From Asterias rubens (taxonomy: Eukaryota; Echinodermata; Asteroidea; Forcipulatida; Asteriidae), in the NCBI RefSeq assembly GCF_902459465.1, contig NC_047076.1:1488001-1552000 (forward strand): DNA of 64,000 nucleotides. Reading direction: 5' to 3'. Shown piece by piece: positions 45,701 through 55,300 of the stretch. The translations under genes and the position numbers were made by a program. The notes beneath the pieces were generated by a model, which was not told the DNA's origin, searched no databases, and worked only from the letters and a program-made list of their open reading frames with translations. Numbering within the stretch: position 1 is the stretch's first letter; each line of letters starts with the position of its first letter.

Positions 45701-46633
45701 CATATTCAAAGCGCCCTCAACGACAGCAGATGGAGAGCCCACAAAGGTGTAGACTGTGCGGTTTGTTGATGGACCTGGGTCCACATCCAGTAGGTGACAT
45801 CCTTGGGTACAAATGAGTGCCTCTGCAATCGCATCGATGACCTGGATAAATCAGAAATAACAGAGTTGAAATTAGTCATGCAGGGAGGAGGAGAACTGTA
45901 GTCATTGGAGATGTCATCACATTTCAACCCTAACCTATAAAAACTGGCACCAGCAGAGACACACAACAACAATTATACTAAATAAGTAATCTAGTACTGG
46001 AACTTTGTACAGGCTTGTACTTTGAATTAAACTAGCGCAACAGAAAGTATAATCCAAAAGGATCCCCAGTCCTGCCAGTCCAGGGGCCGATTTCACAAAG
46101 CAATAAAATTCATCTCAAGACAAATTTTCAGTATCACCATTGAGATTTGTATTGTGACATCACACTTTACTTAGCAACTACGATTGATTTGAAGTTACGA
46201 TCAATTTGAGACCTTTGTGAAATCGGCCCCAGGTCAATTAAGTCACTTATCTGATCACATCAACTCAATACTCAATTTCGACTCAATTTAATTGGTTTAG
46301 TTAGTCACATTCCCTGACCCTTGGCTTGGAGGGAGCTGACCCAAGTTGAATAGATTTCAGAACCATTGACCGGACCAGATTTGTTACGGGTATGTGTCAC
46401 TTTTAATTTATACGAACAAAAACCCATATTCCTTCCCAAGTTAGTAAAACAAAACAAAAACCAACCAGAATGTCTAGTCTAGTTTAATCACCTATGTCTA
46501 CTTATCTGTACAGTAACATTGTAGTTGTACACAATTCATTCAATCACCGCACAAGAGTCAACCAACTAACCTCTTTTGAACGTCCCTCTGAAAAATTGGG
46601 AACACACTCAACGATTTGTACACAACCACTCAT
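36729..46633 (-). CDS. FTCD: Formimidoyltransferase-cyclodeaminase
   Basis: Bifunctional enzyme of histidine breakdown. It moves the formimino group from formiminoglutamate to tetrahydrofolate, then deaminates 5-formimino-THF to 5,10-methenyl-THF and ammonia. Exons in transcript order: 46633-46571, 45841-45658, 45262-45134, 44751-44663, 44056-43877, 43208-43071, 42035-41907, 41495-41434, 40942-40810, 40120-39959, 39662-39619, 38634-38496, 37819-37724, 36821-36729. The sum is 1641 nt (546 aa plus TGA); human is 541 aa. The start [18 protein letters not shown] matches the family N-terminus, with A at -3. Residues 1 to about 325 are the formiminotransferase part, including [11 protein letters not shown] and [16 protein letters not shown], whose His85 aligns with the catalytic human His82. 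The rest is the cyclodeaminase part, with [12 protein letters not shown] and [13 protein letters not shown]. It is cytosolic and octameric in vertebrates. It diverges from TTLL4 and converges on TMEM106; no metabolic partner is adjacent. Confidence 0.97.
37265..37647. repeat. Foldback MITE, family TTAA-A, complete copy
   Basis: Opens tttgaaagacactggacact and closes cagtgtccactgcctttaa, with the central palindrome cgagacctcaaattctaaac / ttgaggtctcgaaatc. It lies in the last FTCD intron. Confidence 0.88.
38010..38200 (-). repeat. tRNA-derived SINE, second family, copy 1
   Basis: The head is gggatttgaaccaatgcc (T-arm complement) followed by cagcgctctaccaactgagc (D-arm complement), preceded by gggttgaacaaagagaaaat. 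Related copies are at 51638 and 57946. It lies in FTCD intron 12. Confidence 0.75.
38225..38400. repeat. Dispersed retroelement-like tail
   Basis: The phrase taataatggcttcttatatcg followed by cgctcaggtccgtcacgtag has the form of a LINE or SINE 3' tail in reverse. A similar 'aataataa..ggcttttatat' start occurs at 51805. The class is not resolved. Confidence 0.4.
38887..39096. repeat. 42-bp minisatellite, 5 near-perfect copies
   Basis: The unit starts acttgtaccaataggcagg and ends tgtgtacggtag, repeated at 38887, 38929, 38971, 39013 and 39055 with no mismatch seen. It lies in FTCD intron 11. Because 42 is a multiple of three and the unit lacks stops in several frames, long frames appear on both strands; they are not genes. 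Confidence 0.97.
39212..39584. repeat. Foldback MITE, family TTAA-K ('CCATTGGACACTTTCGG')
   Basis: Ends TTAAAGCCATTGGACACTTT and AAAGTGTCCAATGGCTTTAA bound ~373 bp in FTCD intron 11. The internal core is attctcgatatcgagaat, a perfect palindrome. Its inner left segment (aataacaaacctgtgaaaa) is shared with family TTAA-A, so the two families are related. Confidence 0.88.
41121..41287. repeat. Decayed 'GGGCCCAATTTCATAG' MITE
   Basis: Internal words tttggctggtaacctattt, ctgctaagcaatat and cagctaagcaaatatc match the family, but both ends are degraded. Confidence 0.6.
41575..41840. repeat. Decayed TTAA-A-like MITE
   Basis: Phrases aaaacacccttgttgcat, gtgaaaaattacctctt and gggctcatcagttgatcat follow the order seen in TTAA-A copies. 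The ends are not preserved. It sits in FTCD intron 7. Confidence 0.5.
42115..42800. repeat. Cluster of three tRNA-derived SINE copies, third inverted
   Basis: Copy 1 (about 42115-42363) and copy 2 (42364-42597) are head-to-tail in one orientation; copy 3 (42598-42800) is reversed. Each has the T-arm/B-box complement gattcgaacccacgac or its reverse, the D-arm-like cttaccaactagactacc, and the body gaggcagttcgaatcct. Copies 2 and 3 form an almost continuous ~200-bp-arm palindrome. They lie in FTCD intron 6. They are not tRNA genes, since there is no paired acceptor stem. Confidence 0.85.
43491..43710. repeat. Foldback MITE, 'GGGCCCAATTTCATAG' family
   Basis: Starts gggccaaactttgcttagca and ends agctctatgaatttgggccc. 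Inner arms acaggattaccaaccaaat and atttggttggtaatcctgt are perfectly paired. It lies in FTCD intron 5 and is close to the copy at 28708. Confidence 0.85.
44120..44215. repeat. SINE fragment
   Basis: The phrases gaaagtactgagtatacagc and gctaacacacatcagtga match the tail region of SINE copy 3 at 42740-42790. Only this ~95-bp piece is present. Confidence 0.6.
44893..45083. repeat. Foldback MITE, 'GGGCCCAATTTCATAG' family
   Basis: gggcccaaatttcattaacc at the left and ttcatgaaattgtgccc at the right bound ~190 bp in FTCD intron 3, 50 bp from exon 3. Confidence 0.8.
45330..45480. repeat. Dispersed 'GGGCACC' repeat fragment
   Basis: Contains cttgatggggcaaggcag, gaacttgcaaagggcacc and cacagcaagggcacagtgc, as in the copy at 35531. 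Confidence 0.55.
46083..46230. repeat. Foldback MITE, 'GGCCGATTTCACAAAG' family
   Basis: Ends ggggccgatttcacaaagc and cctttgtgaaatcggcccc bound 148 bp in FTCD intron 1. The core ttgtgacatcacactttact is shared with the copies at 52580 and 62695. Confidence 0.88.
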
Positions 46634-46890
46634 TGTTACAAATAAACTGACGTCCAAAATCTTGCTAAAACATCAACTTGCAGATAAAGTGAAATTTGGA
46701 ACAGGTCATTCGTCACGGTTGTGCAGTCTAGTCATCAGCAGAAAAAATGTTGTCATAGCTCGATCTCGTGTCACGGTGTTTACCTCTGGGGCGCCCTCTA
46801 TATTTTGAGACCGCTGGTTGCCAATTGGATCGTCCGTTTTGTGCTTTATGCCAACGAGTACCAGTGAGAGGAAAGCCGGGGCAAAAATAA

Positions 46891-46900
46891 ATCACGTGAC
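46891..46900. promoter_or_regulatory. E-box / CLEAR-like site
   Basis: The sequence ATCACGTGAC contains a perfect CACGTG palindrome and matches nine of ten positions of the CLEAR consensus GTCACGTGAC bound by TFEB-type bHLH-ZIP factors. It lies about 260 bp upstream of the FTCD start codon. Use is unproven; CACGTG can occur by chance. Confidence 0.35.
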
Positions 46901-47037
46901 TGTGTTGCTAAGAAAAGATTTGACTGAGAGTGCTAGGTGATAGTTTCGGCATTTTCAGACAGTCTGCTGTTCAAGTTTGGGAGTCCGGTGTTTTCTTCTG
47001 GCGAGCAGAGTCGAGTAAAGTCACGCAATTTCACAAA

Positions 47038-47097
47038 ATGGCTGGACAAGACACCGGAATTTTTGCTTGGTACAAGTGCAACTCAAGGCTGACGTAA
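47038..47097 (+). promoter_or_regulatory. Short ORF in the putative TTLL4 leader
   Basis: ATG at 47038 opens a 19-codon frame ending at TAA 47095-47097. A donor-like gag/gttcgt follows near 47115. If this stretch is the non-coding first exon of TTLL4, this is a uORF. It has no similarity to a known peptide. Confidence 0.35.
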
Positions 47098-47642
47098 AAT
47101 TGCACATGAATGAGGTTCGTATTTATGTTTAAAACTTTTATTAACCCAATGCGCAATATGACAAATTTGAAGTGGACGTGTTACTGTAGTTAATTATAAA
47201 ACAAACTTATTGCTGACTTAACTTAACTAGGCTAACTTTGAAACAGACGAAGTCAAAAACAAACTGCTGAACTTAACCCCCTATTTGAGTTGTTGGAGCC
47301 CATTTCTACTTCATCTAGTTTTTTTAAACTTAGTTAGTAGGCCCCCCTATAGGCTATAGCCTAAATCTCAAAAACAAAACAAGTTGCTTGAAAAAGTCAC
47401 CAATTGAATTTGCCATGACATGGGGGCCCATGCCACACAGGCTCAGCGCTTAGTGCTACCATGGAGGTTGCCATGACTCATGAGTGCCAGCCAGCCGGGG
47501 CAGCGAGCACTTTTAGTTTTAGGCCCAACAGACCGTTACGGTTAAGCAGAGCCATTAAATAACTGGGTTTTTTTTCAATATTAATATTTCGGTTAGGCTA
47601 CCTGTTTATTGCAGCGAGCAGACTAAGGAAGTTTAGTAAAAA

Positions 47643-47786
47643 GGCCGGAAAAGTTTCCGTATGGCGCCACCACTTTTTCATTCAAAATAAAATAATATAG
47701 TATCTAATTTACCTGATTGATATATCCCTTTTTGTAAAAATGAGTGAAAAAGTGGTGGCGCCATACGGAAAGTTATCCAAAAGGCC
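47643..47786. repeat. Foldback MITE, 'TATGGCGCCACCACTTTTTC'
   Basis: Arms aaaagtttccgtatggcgcc / ggcgccatacggaaagtta and accactttttcatt / gtgaaaaagtggt give a ~35-bp stem in a 144-bp element. It is the sharpest short foldback in the TTLL4 5' region. Confidence 0.88.
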
Positions 47787-48151
47787 ATTTACATAGGGTA
47801 AATATTTTAAAAATATTTTACTAGTTTAGGCCTAAGTTGGGGAAATAAAAAAGGACACAATAAATAATTAACTTTAATTTAAAGCAAGAATATTAACAAT
47901 ATTTTTTAAAAAGAAGAAAATAGTTGGTATGTAATTTATAAATAGTTCTGCTACAAATAACCATTGGCATTAGGCCTACCCTCCATAAAAAAATAAAAAT
48001 AAAAATCTATAGGCAGGTAGGCTATGCAATTTTGCAATTAAATTTTATTTTAGAATTCATCTTACGGCGTTCAAGCGAAATGTAGGTCAGTAGGTCATAA
48101 GAGATTTGGTAACAAAATTTGTTTTCAACAATGTTTATTAGTTCACAGCAT

Positions 48152-48540
48152 TTAAAGGCAGTGGACACTATTGGTAATTGTCAAAATCCAGTCTTCTCAC
48201 TTGGTGTATCTCAACATATGCATAAAATAACAAACCTGTGAAAATTTGAGCTCGATTGGTCGTCGGAGTTGCGAGATAACTATGAAAGAAAAAATAACAC
48301 CCTTGTAACACAAAGTTGTGTGCTTTCAGATGCTTGATTTCGAAACCTCAAATTCTAAACTTGAGGTCTCGAAATCAAATTCGTGGAAAATTACTTTGTT
48401 GTCGAAAACTACGTCACTTCAGAGGAAGTCGTCTCTCACAATGTTTTATACTACCAACCTCTCACCATTACTCGTTACCAAGTAAGGTTTTATGCTGATA
48501 ATTATTTTGAGTAATTACCAATAGTGTCCACTGCCTTTAA
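48152..48540. repeat. Foldback MITE, family TTAA-A, complete copy
   Basis: TTAAAGGCAGTGGACACT at the left and agtgtccactgcctttaa at the right bound 389 bp. The copy is well preserved and a good reference for the family consensus. Confidence 0.92.
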
Positions 48541-49155
48541 AATTAATCTCTTAAAAAAGATTACTGGAAAAGTCGGAACGTTTTATTGACAGAAACAAAT
48601 TTAAACACAAAGAAGAGTGGTTTGGTAAAAAATACTAGCGTAAAAGCATATTAGGACTACAAAATTAATAATTGTCTGAAACTAGTATGTTATGATAAAA
48701 CCATCCTTTTTTGAAGCCACATCCCACTAAAGCAGCATTTTTCATTTGTCCCCAAAAAGACAAAAACTTTCTTATATTTTCTTTCTACTGAAACAGTAAA
48801 TTTTTATTAAAATAAACATCAGGAGCAAACATAAATTAGAATTCCTTTGAAATATTGTCTGTAATCAATTAAATTTTAGATATCTGGAGAGTCTGGTGAG
48901 ATAAACCAGATGGTTTAATAATTGCTTTAAAATTATAAAAACAGCCGACAAAAATATGCTGCTGAAACACATTGAGATTCTGTTAAAAAACTGTGCATCA
49001 TAAAAGATGGCATGTACATCATCAGTGAAGCAGGGAAATCCCTTTGATCTAAGCTGTGCATTCTGTCATATATAATTTGCAAAGCCATTAATGTTCACCT
49101 TGATGTATGGAACTCATTGACAAGTGTTTTGCTTAATTTCCTTTTACCCCTACAG

Positions 49156-49389
49156 GCTCATCTGCGCCTCACATCACCTGTCCCATGCTGGGAATGTCTG
49201 TCATTTCATCACCCTTCTCGCTACAACCAATCCTATGAATTCAGCTGCAATGACGCTAAGCTGACAGCTGACGCCCAGAACATTTTTCCTGCATCATCGG
49301 ACGGTCATTCGTAGAGGAAGCACTCATCAAGAAGAGCTGACTAGATGATGTCCTAACCCTAAGTGAAGGAAGATTTTAGCGGTGTTACC
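49156..49389 (+). other. TTLL4: TTLL4 5' UTR, second leader exon
   Basis: A strong acceptor (tttacccctacag) ends at 49155. Sequence from 49156 runs without interruption into the start codon at 49390. It contains in-frame stops upstream of the ATG and is relatively GC-rich, fitting a transcribed leader. Confidence 0.6.
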
Positions 49390-52300
49390 ATGGCAACACC
49401 AAATCAAATCAAAGAGATCAAAGCGACGTTGCAGCGCGGTTTGGAGAATTTAGCTCTAACGGGTAACTTCAAGCAATTGCCGTTACGGGAGCAGAAGAGT
49501 CGTCCTCTGCTTCGTACCAAACTAGGAGAAGGTCCTCAGGTGTGGAACGATCTGGACAACAACAATATGATCAGTTTTGGTGGTGTCGATCAAAACGGTT
49601 ACAGTAGAACTAGTGACGAATTCAATAAGATACGCAACGACTTCAATAATGTTCACATCAGATCACCGCAGCGAACAAAAACCAGTGACAGTGCGGTGGT
49701 ACGGGCAAAAAGTGAATTGGGGGCAAGAGGTGCAAGTGTCAGTACCAAGGAACATTTAAACTCATTAAGAACTAAACCTCCTATTCCGAATCGATCCCTT
49801 ATACGACCAATCAGCGGTAGAAAGCCTTTAAATGAACCCAGGAGTCGGCAGCCGGTTTCTGGAAATCGCAAACAATCCAAAACAAACTTAAAACCCAAAC
49901 CCCCAGAGGTTCCATTGAAAGGTTCAACGAAGCCTCCACAACGACAGGGAAGTAGAGACTCATCCAGTGAGGAAGGAAGTGCAAAGAGGTTAGGTGCAGA
50001 TGGGAGTTCAAGGGTCAGACGGAGGTCAAGGGTGTCGTCGTCAGAAGGGGGAGAAGAATGGAGTGATGTTGAAGATGAAGATGAGGATGAAGATCCTTTG
50101 GGAAGGTAAGATAGTTATTGCAGTTCTTAGACATCTTTTCACCTTTTGAACTTATCCTGTTAAAAGCATTTTTGTTAGGACCTTGCTTTCGTTTTTGTTG
50201 GTCTTCGATGTTTTTTTGCTGTTAAAAAACCTTGTCAAGCAGGGCAATTTTGCAGGCATATTGGAGGCCAACTGCACTTCACACACAGAAGGAACACTAA
50301 GCCAGCACAAGAGACATTCTTCTGTAATGCACTACATGTATGACTATGAGAAGGAAATGGTATGAATTTTCTTATTGGAGATTGCGTGGAAGGAGTTGCC
50401 GTTAACCAGTTGCCTGTAAATTGGTCTTGTCTGACATGGGCTGTAAAGGTTGCGGGAACAATTTTGGTTAGAATACTGACATCAAAGGTATCAGTGATTT
50501 TCATATTAAAATTCATTGAAAGAAATGCATGACAGGCTGCACCATAACTTGATGTAGTTTGAAATATATATTTTGTTAAAACGCAACATATTTTTTTTAT
50601 TTTAAGAAGTTACATTATAGAACGTGTTTTTGTCTGTGATAATTTATTACAAGGTGAAAGCTCACACTCATACTTTGTAGTCAATCTAGCTTTGTATAGT
50701 GTATGTACATAAAATGAACTCAATATAAAGTACACTGTCCCGAGGTGCAAAAGCTGTCACATCACTACTGTCCAGTTAAAATTCACTTTCCCTCAAGTAG
50801 AGTAGGACGCGTCCTCCTTTATATCTCTTTACACTCACAACACTTCAGCTTTGATTAATTATTTGATGTCGATCGCATTGCTCCAGTTCCACGCTGCGCT
50901 AGTTTTTCAATTACACGTAGATGTAAATATTTGAAACCGGTCAAACGGAATGATGGGGGGATACATAGAAGAAGAGAGCAAATCCGACAGAAGTTGACTG
51001 AGTCAACAACTCCAGACTAGCAGCTGGTGTTTTTAAGTGTTGTACTTCTCAACCTTTTAATCAATATTTTAATTGAAATTAGTATTTTATGATTGGCTCC
51101 AAGTTGTCTGACCACCATTTAAAACGTTAAATTCCTTTTTGATTATTTATTTTATGATTCAACTGGTCTCCTATTGGTCCCAGCCGATACATTTTGATAA
51201 TTTGATTTTTTTCAAAATCCAGACTTAAAGGGAAGGTACACGTTTGGTAATTACTCAAAACAAATATTAACTTAAAAACTGACTTGGTAACGAGCATTGG
51301 AGAGCTGTTGATAGTATAAAACATTGTGGGAAACGACTCCCTCTGAAGTAACATAGATTTTGAGAAAGAGGTAATTTTTCACTAAAATAATAAAAGACTT
51401 CTAGCTAGAAGTCTTTTATTTCTATCTGAAAACACACAAATTCGTCCAACAAGGGTGTTTTTTCCCCTCATCATTTTCTCGCAATTTCGATGACCAATTT
51501 AGCTCAAATGTTCACAGGCTTGTTATTTTATGCTTATGAATGTTGGGATACATCAAGTGAGAAGACTGGTCTTTGACAATTACCAAACGTGTACCTTCCC
51601 TTTAAAATTCTAGACATTAATATAAATGTTATCAATTATGGGTTGAACCAAACAAAATTGACTAGAGCAAGACTTGAGCCTGGGACCTTCTGATTAAAAC
51701 AAGAAAAGGAGGCAAGTTCAAGTCCTACTCTAGTCATTCTTTTTGCTGTTCAACCCTAATTTATGTAGAAAAACTTACTCCTTCAGTTTCCCCTGTTTAC
51801 TAATAATAACAGTAATAATAAACGGCTTTTATATACATGTAGCGCCCTTAACCCCAAAGGGTCCCGAGGCGCTTCACAGAGGTTAAAAATATTAAGCAGA
51901 TACAGACCAATTTAAGGAAAAACCAATTAAAGAAAAAAACTGATTAAAAATGCTCAAGAAAGTTACAAACGACCAAAGACAGTTATTAAAAAGTTAGGCA
52001 AGTAAGAACAATGCTCGATGATTTAAGATAAACAGATTAAAAATGCTTAAGAAAATTAGTACTTGACATCTTATAACAAACTATTGTGAGAGCAATTGAA
52101 ATTATTTTAAACAAAATTGCTTGAATAAATATTCATAAGGCTTGTTTTTTCCTCCATAACTAAGTGTCTATTGATTTGTACTTAAATGTACATGTAGATC
52201 CTAGACACACACATGTTTACATATATTGTAATCAAATTTAGTTTTCACAGTATTTATATGGACACAGTAGATAGCAGATGACTACCATGTGCCATTTTAT

Positions 52301-55300
52301 TTACAAAAGAGTGACCTCGTTCATGCTAGGCATTTCTGGCAGTCAAGTACTGCTCTTGTCATACATGTAGATGGAAAAGTTTGCATTTTGTGTAATTTCC
52401 ACACAAAATTCAAGAGTTTAAAAGTAACAATTGAACTAGTTTTCATGTAGCGCCTATCTTCATACAAACAAATTCAGACGATAAGTATGCAGTTTGCATT
52501 AAAAAAAAAGATTTTAAAAAGTTTCTTATTCTACCTCCATGATTAAACTGAGTTACAAATCGTGCCTGCAGAAAGTTTTGGGCTCTATTTCACAAAGCAT
52601 TAGACTCATTAATTGTTAAAAAGGTGAGTTATCAGTATTACCATAGTGATTTGTATTGTGACATCACACTTTACTTAGCAACTACAATTGATTAACAGTC
52701 AAGATCGATCTTAACTCTTGGTGAAATTGGCCGCAGGCTCTGTGGCTCCATAGTCCATACTAAACATTGTAATGCCACAGGTTTCATGGTCTATGATACA
52801 TTTAGATTAAAAATACAGTAAATTCATAATGCTCTTTTATATTCCCCTTTGAGCGAAAAATTCATCTCAATTTTGTATGAATACTTCGGTGCTTATCTGT
52901 AGACATAGTAGGTGTCTGATTTGTTCAGTTTGATATCAAATATCTACAGTACTGCATCCCTACTGTATTATTGATACACAGAGAGGCGTTGGGAGTTACT
53001 TTCAGTAATATTCCAAGACCTTTGGCAAGTCACTGGAGTGGAAGTAACATATGGTTAATGAATACCAGAGAGAGGAGAGGGGGAGTTAGGGAGATGTGCA
53101 GTGTCAACATTACACTACAGGTGATATACAGCTGCCTGCCTCAATCCTCTTCCTCACCAAGCCTTGGGACCTTTCTCCCTATACTGTGCTATATTTGAGA
53201 ATCCTCATTTTAAATCTTGATACCCTTCCTGGTTGATACACAAAAAGCCCCATAGGTATTCAAGGACACATCTGGGCAAATTTTAAGAAACTGTCCATTC
53301 TGAGATGAAGCTCTGATGTGCAGACGCTTAAGAAGGAAGAAAATGCGTAAAACTTACATACTGCAAGATGGGAACAGTATGTCTGGGACTGCCAGACATT
53401 ACAAGGCCTACCTTTATTGGAAATTTCACATACTTTGAACACCCAACCGCTATCTAAAAAGTGTTGGGAAGAATTTTGAAAAACTCTCTTCAAATGTTTG
53501 TATTTTTAAAGTGGCTGTTGATTAGGAAAAAATTGGTTGTGTCGATACTTTGAAAACTAACAGAAATTATATAATGATCAAAGACTTTCAAAATGTGGCT
53601 TCAAAACACACACAGATTCCGCTTTAGCTGAACACTTTAACTCATTACCTTGGCTTGGACATGGAGCATTTATAAGCGCTTTCACACAGAATTCCCAAAA
53701 CGCTTCTATAGAACGCTCTTAAACAAACAGATAAGTTTAAACATGCTGTGCACGTTCACAAAATGTACAATGTAGTGATGTACCATTAATTTGATCATTG
53801 CTGATCATCACACTGTTATTGAACCATTAATGATAATATTTGCCATGCGATGCATTTGTTTAAATACCAAACCACACCTGTATTTGTGTGGAATATTTAC
53901 ACCATGGAAACCTAATTAATTATTGATTTCCCATTCACAAAGGCTTGTTTACTAGTTAGATAAATTATTGATTTATTGATTTTTTGTATCACTCTACTGT
54001 CTCTATCAAAAATATATATTTATTATATTTTATAAATGTGGAAATATTATCAGCTTTTCTAAATTGTTGACTGAAATGGTCTTATAAACATAATGGTAGC
54101 CAGAGGGGTGTCTGTGTGTCTTTTGGACACCCTGTTTTAAATTTAGACGCCCTGTTTTATCGGTCATTTAAATGTTATTGTTAAAGGTATTGTAAACTTG
54201 TGAAGAATTTTGAAACCCAGTTTTTAAGTTTCCCGAAAATTTGGACACCCTTTTTACGAACTCCTTCCTATGCTCAAACCTTGCTTATAAATAAAGTATG
54301 AAAGTGTGTCAATATCTTTTATGCCGTAAACATTCTAAAGTGTTCTATTTTGTTCTTATTCTGGTTGTGCTTTAATAGTGGGGTTCCTACATTGTATTGT
54401 ATATGTAGTACATCTATGGTGCTGGGAGGGGCAGACCAGAGCAAGGCAGACCACCTCCATGGTCAGACTGTAATTTGGTTAAAGAATTTTGTAGCCCTTG
54501 GGTACAGCTAGTTTGAGTGGTAATCCACACTGTTTGTGTGGGCAGATATTCAACCAAACTGTCCCTATTTTGCATTCCTTTAGAATGTAAGTACTTTGTT
54601 TAAAGTAGGCAGGTACTGACCTAGTGGCTTCATTGTCCTGATGTTTGACAAACTTACTGCCTAGGATCTGGTTTAGAGTAGGACCATGGAGGACTGGTTG
54701 GATTAACTTAAGTAGTACAAGTACCCATAGGGAATTGATCCAATTCAAGCTTACAAGAACATTGTCCCTACTGCAGACCGTGACTCGATTTCACAAAGAT
54801 CTAAGATTGATCGTCATAATAAAGGTGTATCACTTTTAAAACTCTCCCTGATTCTGAAGAAATATCTCCGAAAATAAACCAATCTTTCCATGTTCTGATA
54901 AACGAATTTGAAAATGTCCTTAATGATGGACCTTTTTCAGATTTTCATGATTTTTAGATGCCTCATACACATCAGACAAGTTCATGATTTTTAGATGCCT
55001 CATACACATCAGACAAGTTCATGATTTTTAGATGCCTCATACACATCAGACAAGTTCATGATTTTTAGATGCCTCATACACATCAGACAAGTTCATGATT
55101 TTTAGATGCCTCATACACATCAGACAAGTTCATGATTTTTAGATGCCTCATACACATCAGACAAGTTCATGATTTTTAGATGCCTCATACACATCAGACA
55201 AGTTCATGATTTTAAGATGCCTCATACACATCAGACAAGTTCATGATTTTTAGATGCCTCATACACATCAGACAAGTTCATGATTTTAAGATGCCTCATA

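Larger units (their letters stand above)
41434..46633 (-). other. FTCD: FTCD exons 1-8: formiminotransferase domain
   Basis: Exons 1-8 encode the N-terminal half. They include [10 protein letters not shown], the loop [15 protein letters not shown], His85 in [10 protein letters not shown], and [14 protein letters not shown]. Next come [39 protein letters not shown] and [17 protein letters not shown], then [15 protein letters not shown]. All are recognisable at the expected order and spacing, so both formiminotransferase subdomains appear intact. Confidence 0.93.
46634..47110. promoter_or_regulatory. Divergent promoter region between FTCD and TTLL4
   Basis: The FTCD start codon (46633, - strand) and a possible TTLL4 leader exon ending near 47115 face away from each other across under 500 bp of non-repetitive, relatively GC-richer DNA. 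One short region probably serves both genes, but no transcript start can be read from sequence alone. A CACGTG E-box lies at 46893-46898. Confidence 0.45.
47111..49155 (+). other. Putative TTLL4 5' intron
   Basis: Non-coding sequence between the possible leader exon and the acceptor at 49155. It contains a short foldback (47643-47786), a TTAA-A MITE (48152-48540) and AT-rich DNA. No conserved exon is seen. Confidence 0.45.

Noticed and set aside
49363..49389. An upstream GTG start for TTLL4
   Set aside because: The frame is open to 49363, but the ATG at 49390 has an optimal ACCATGG context and non-ATG starts are rare in animals.
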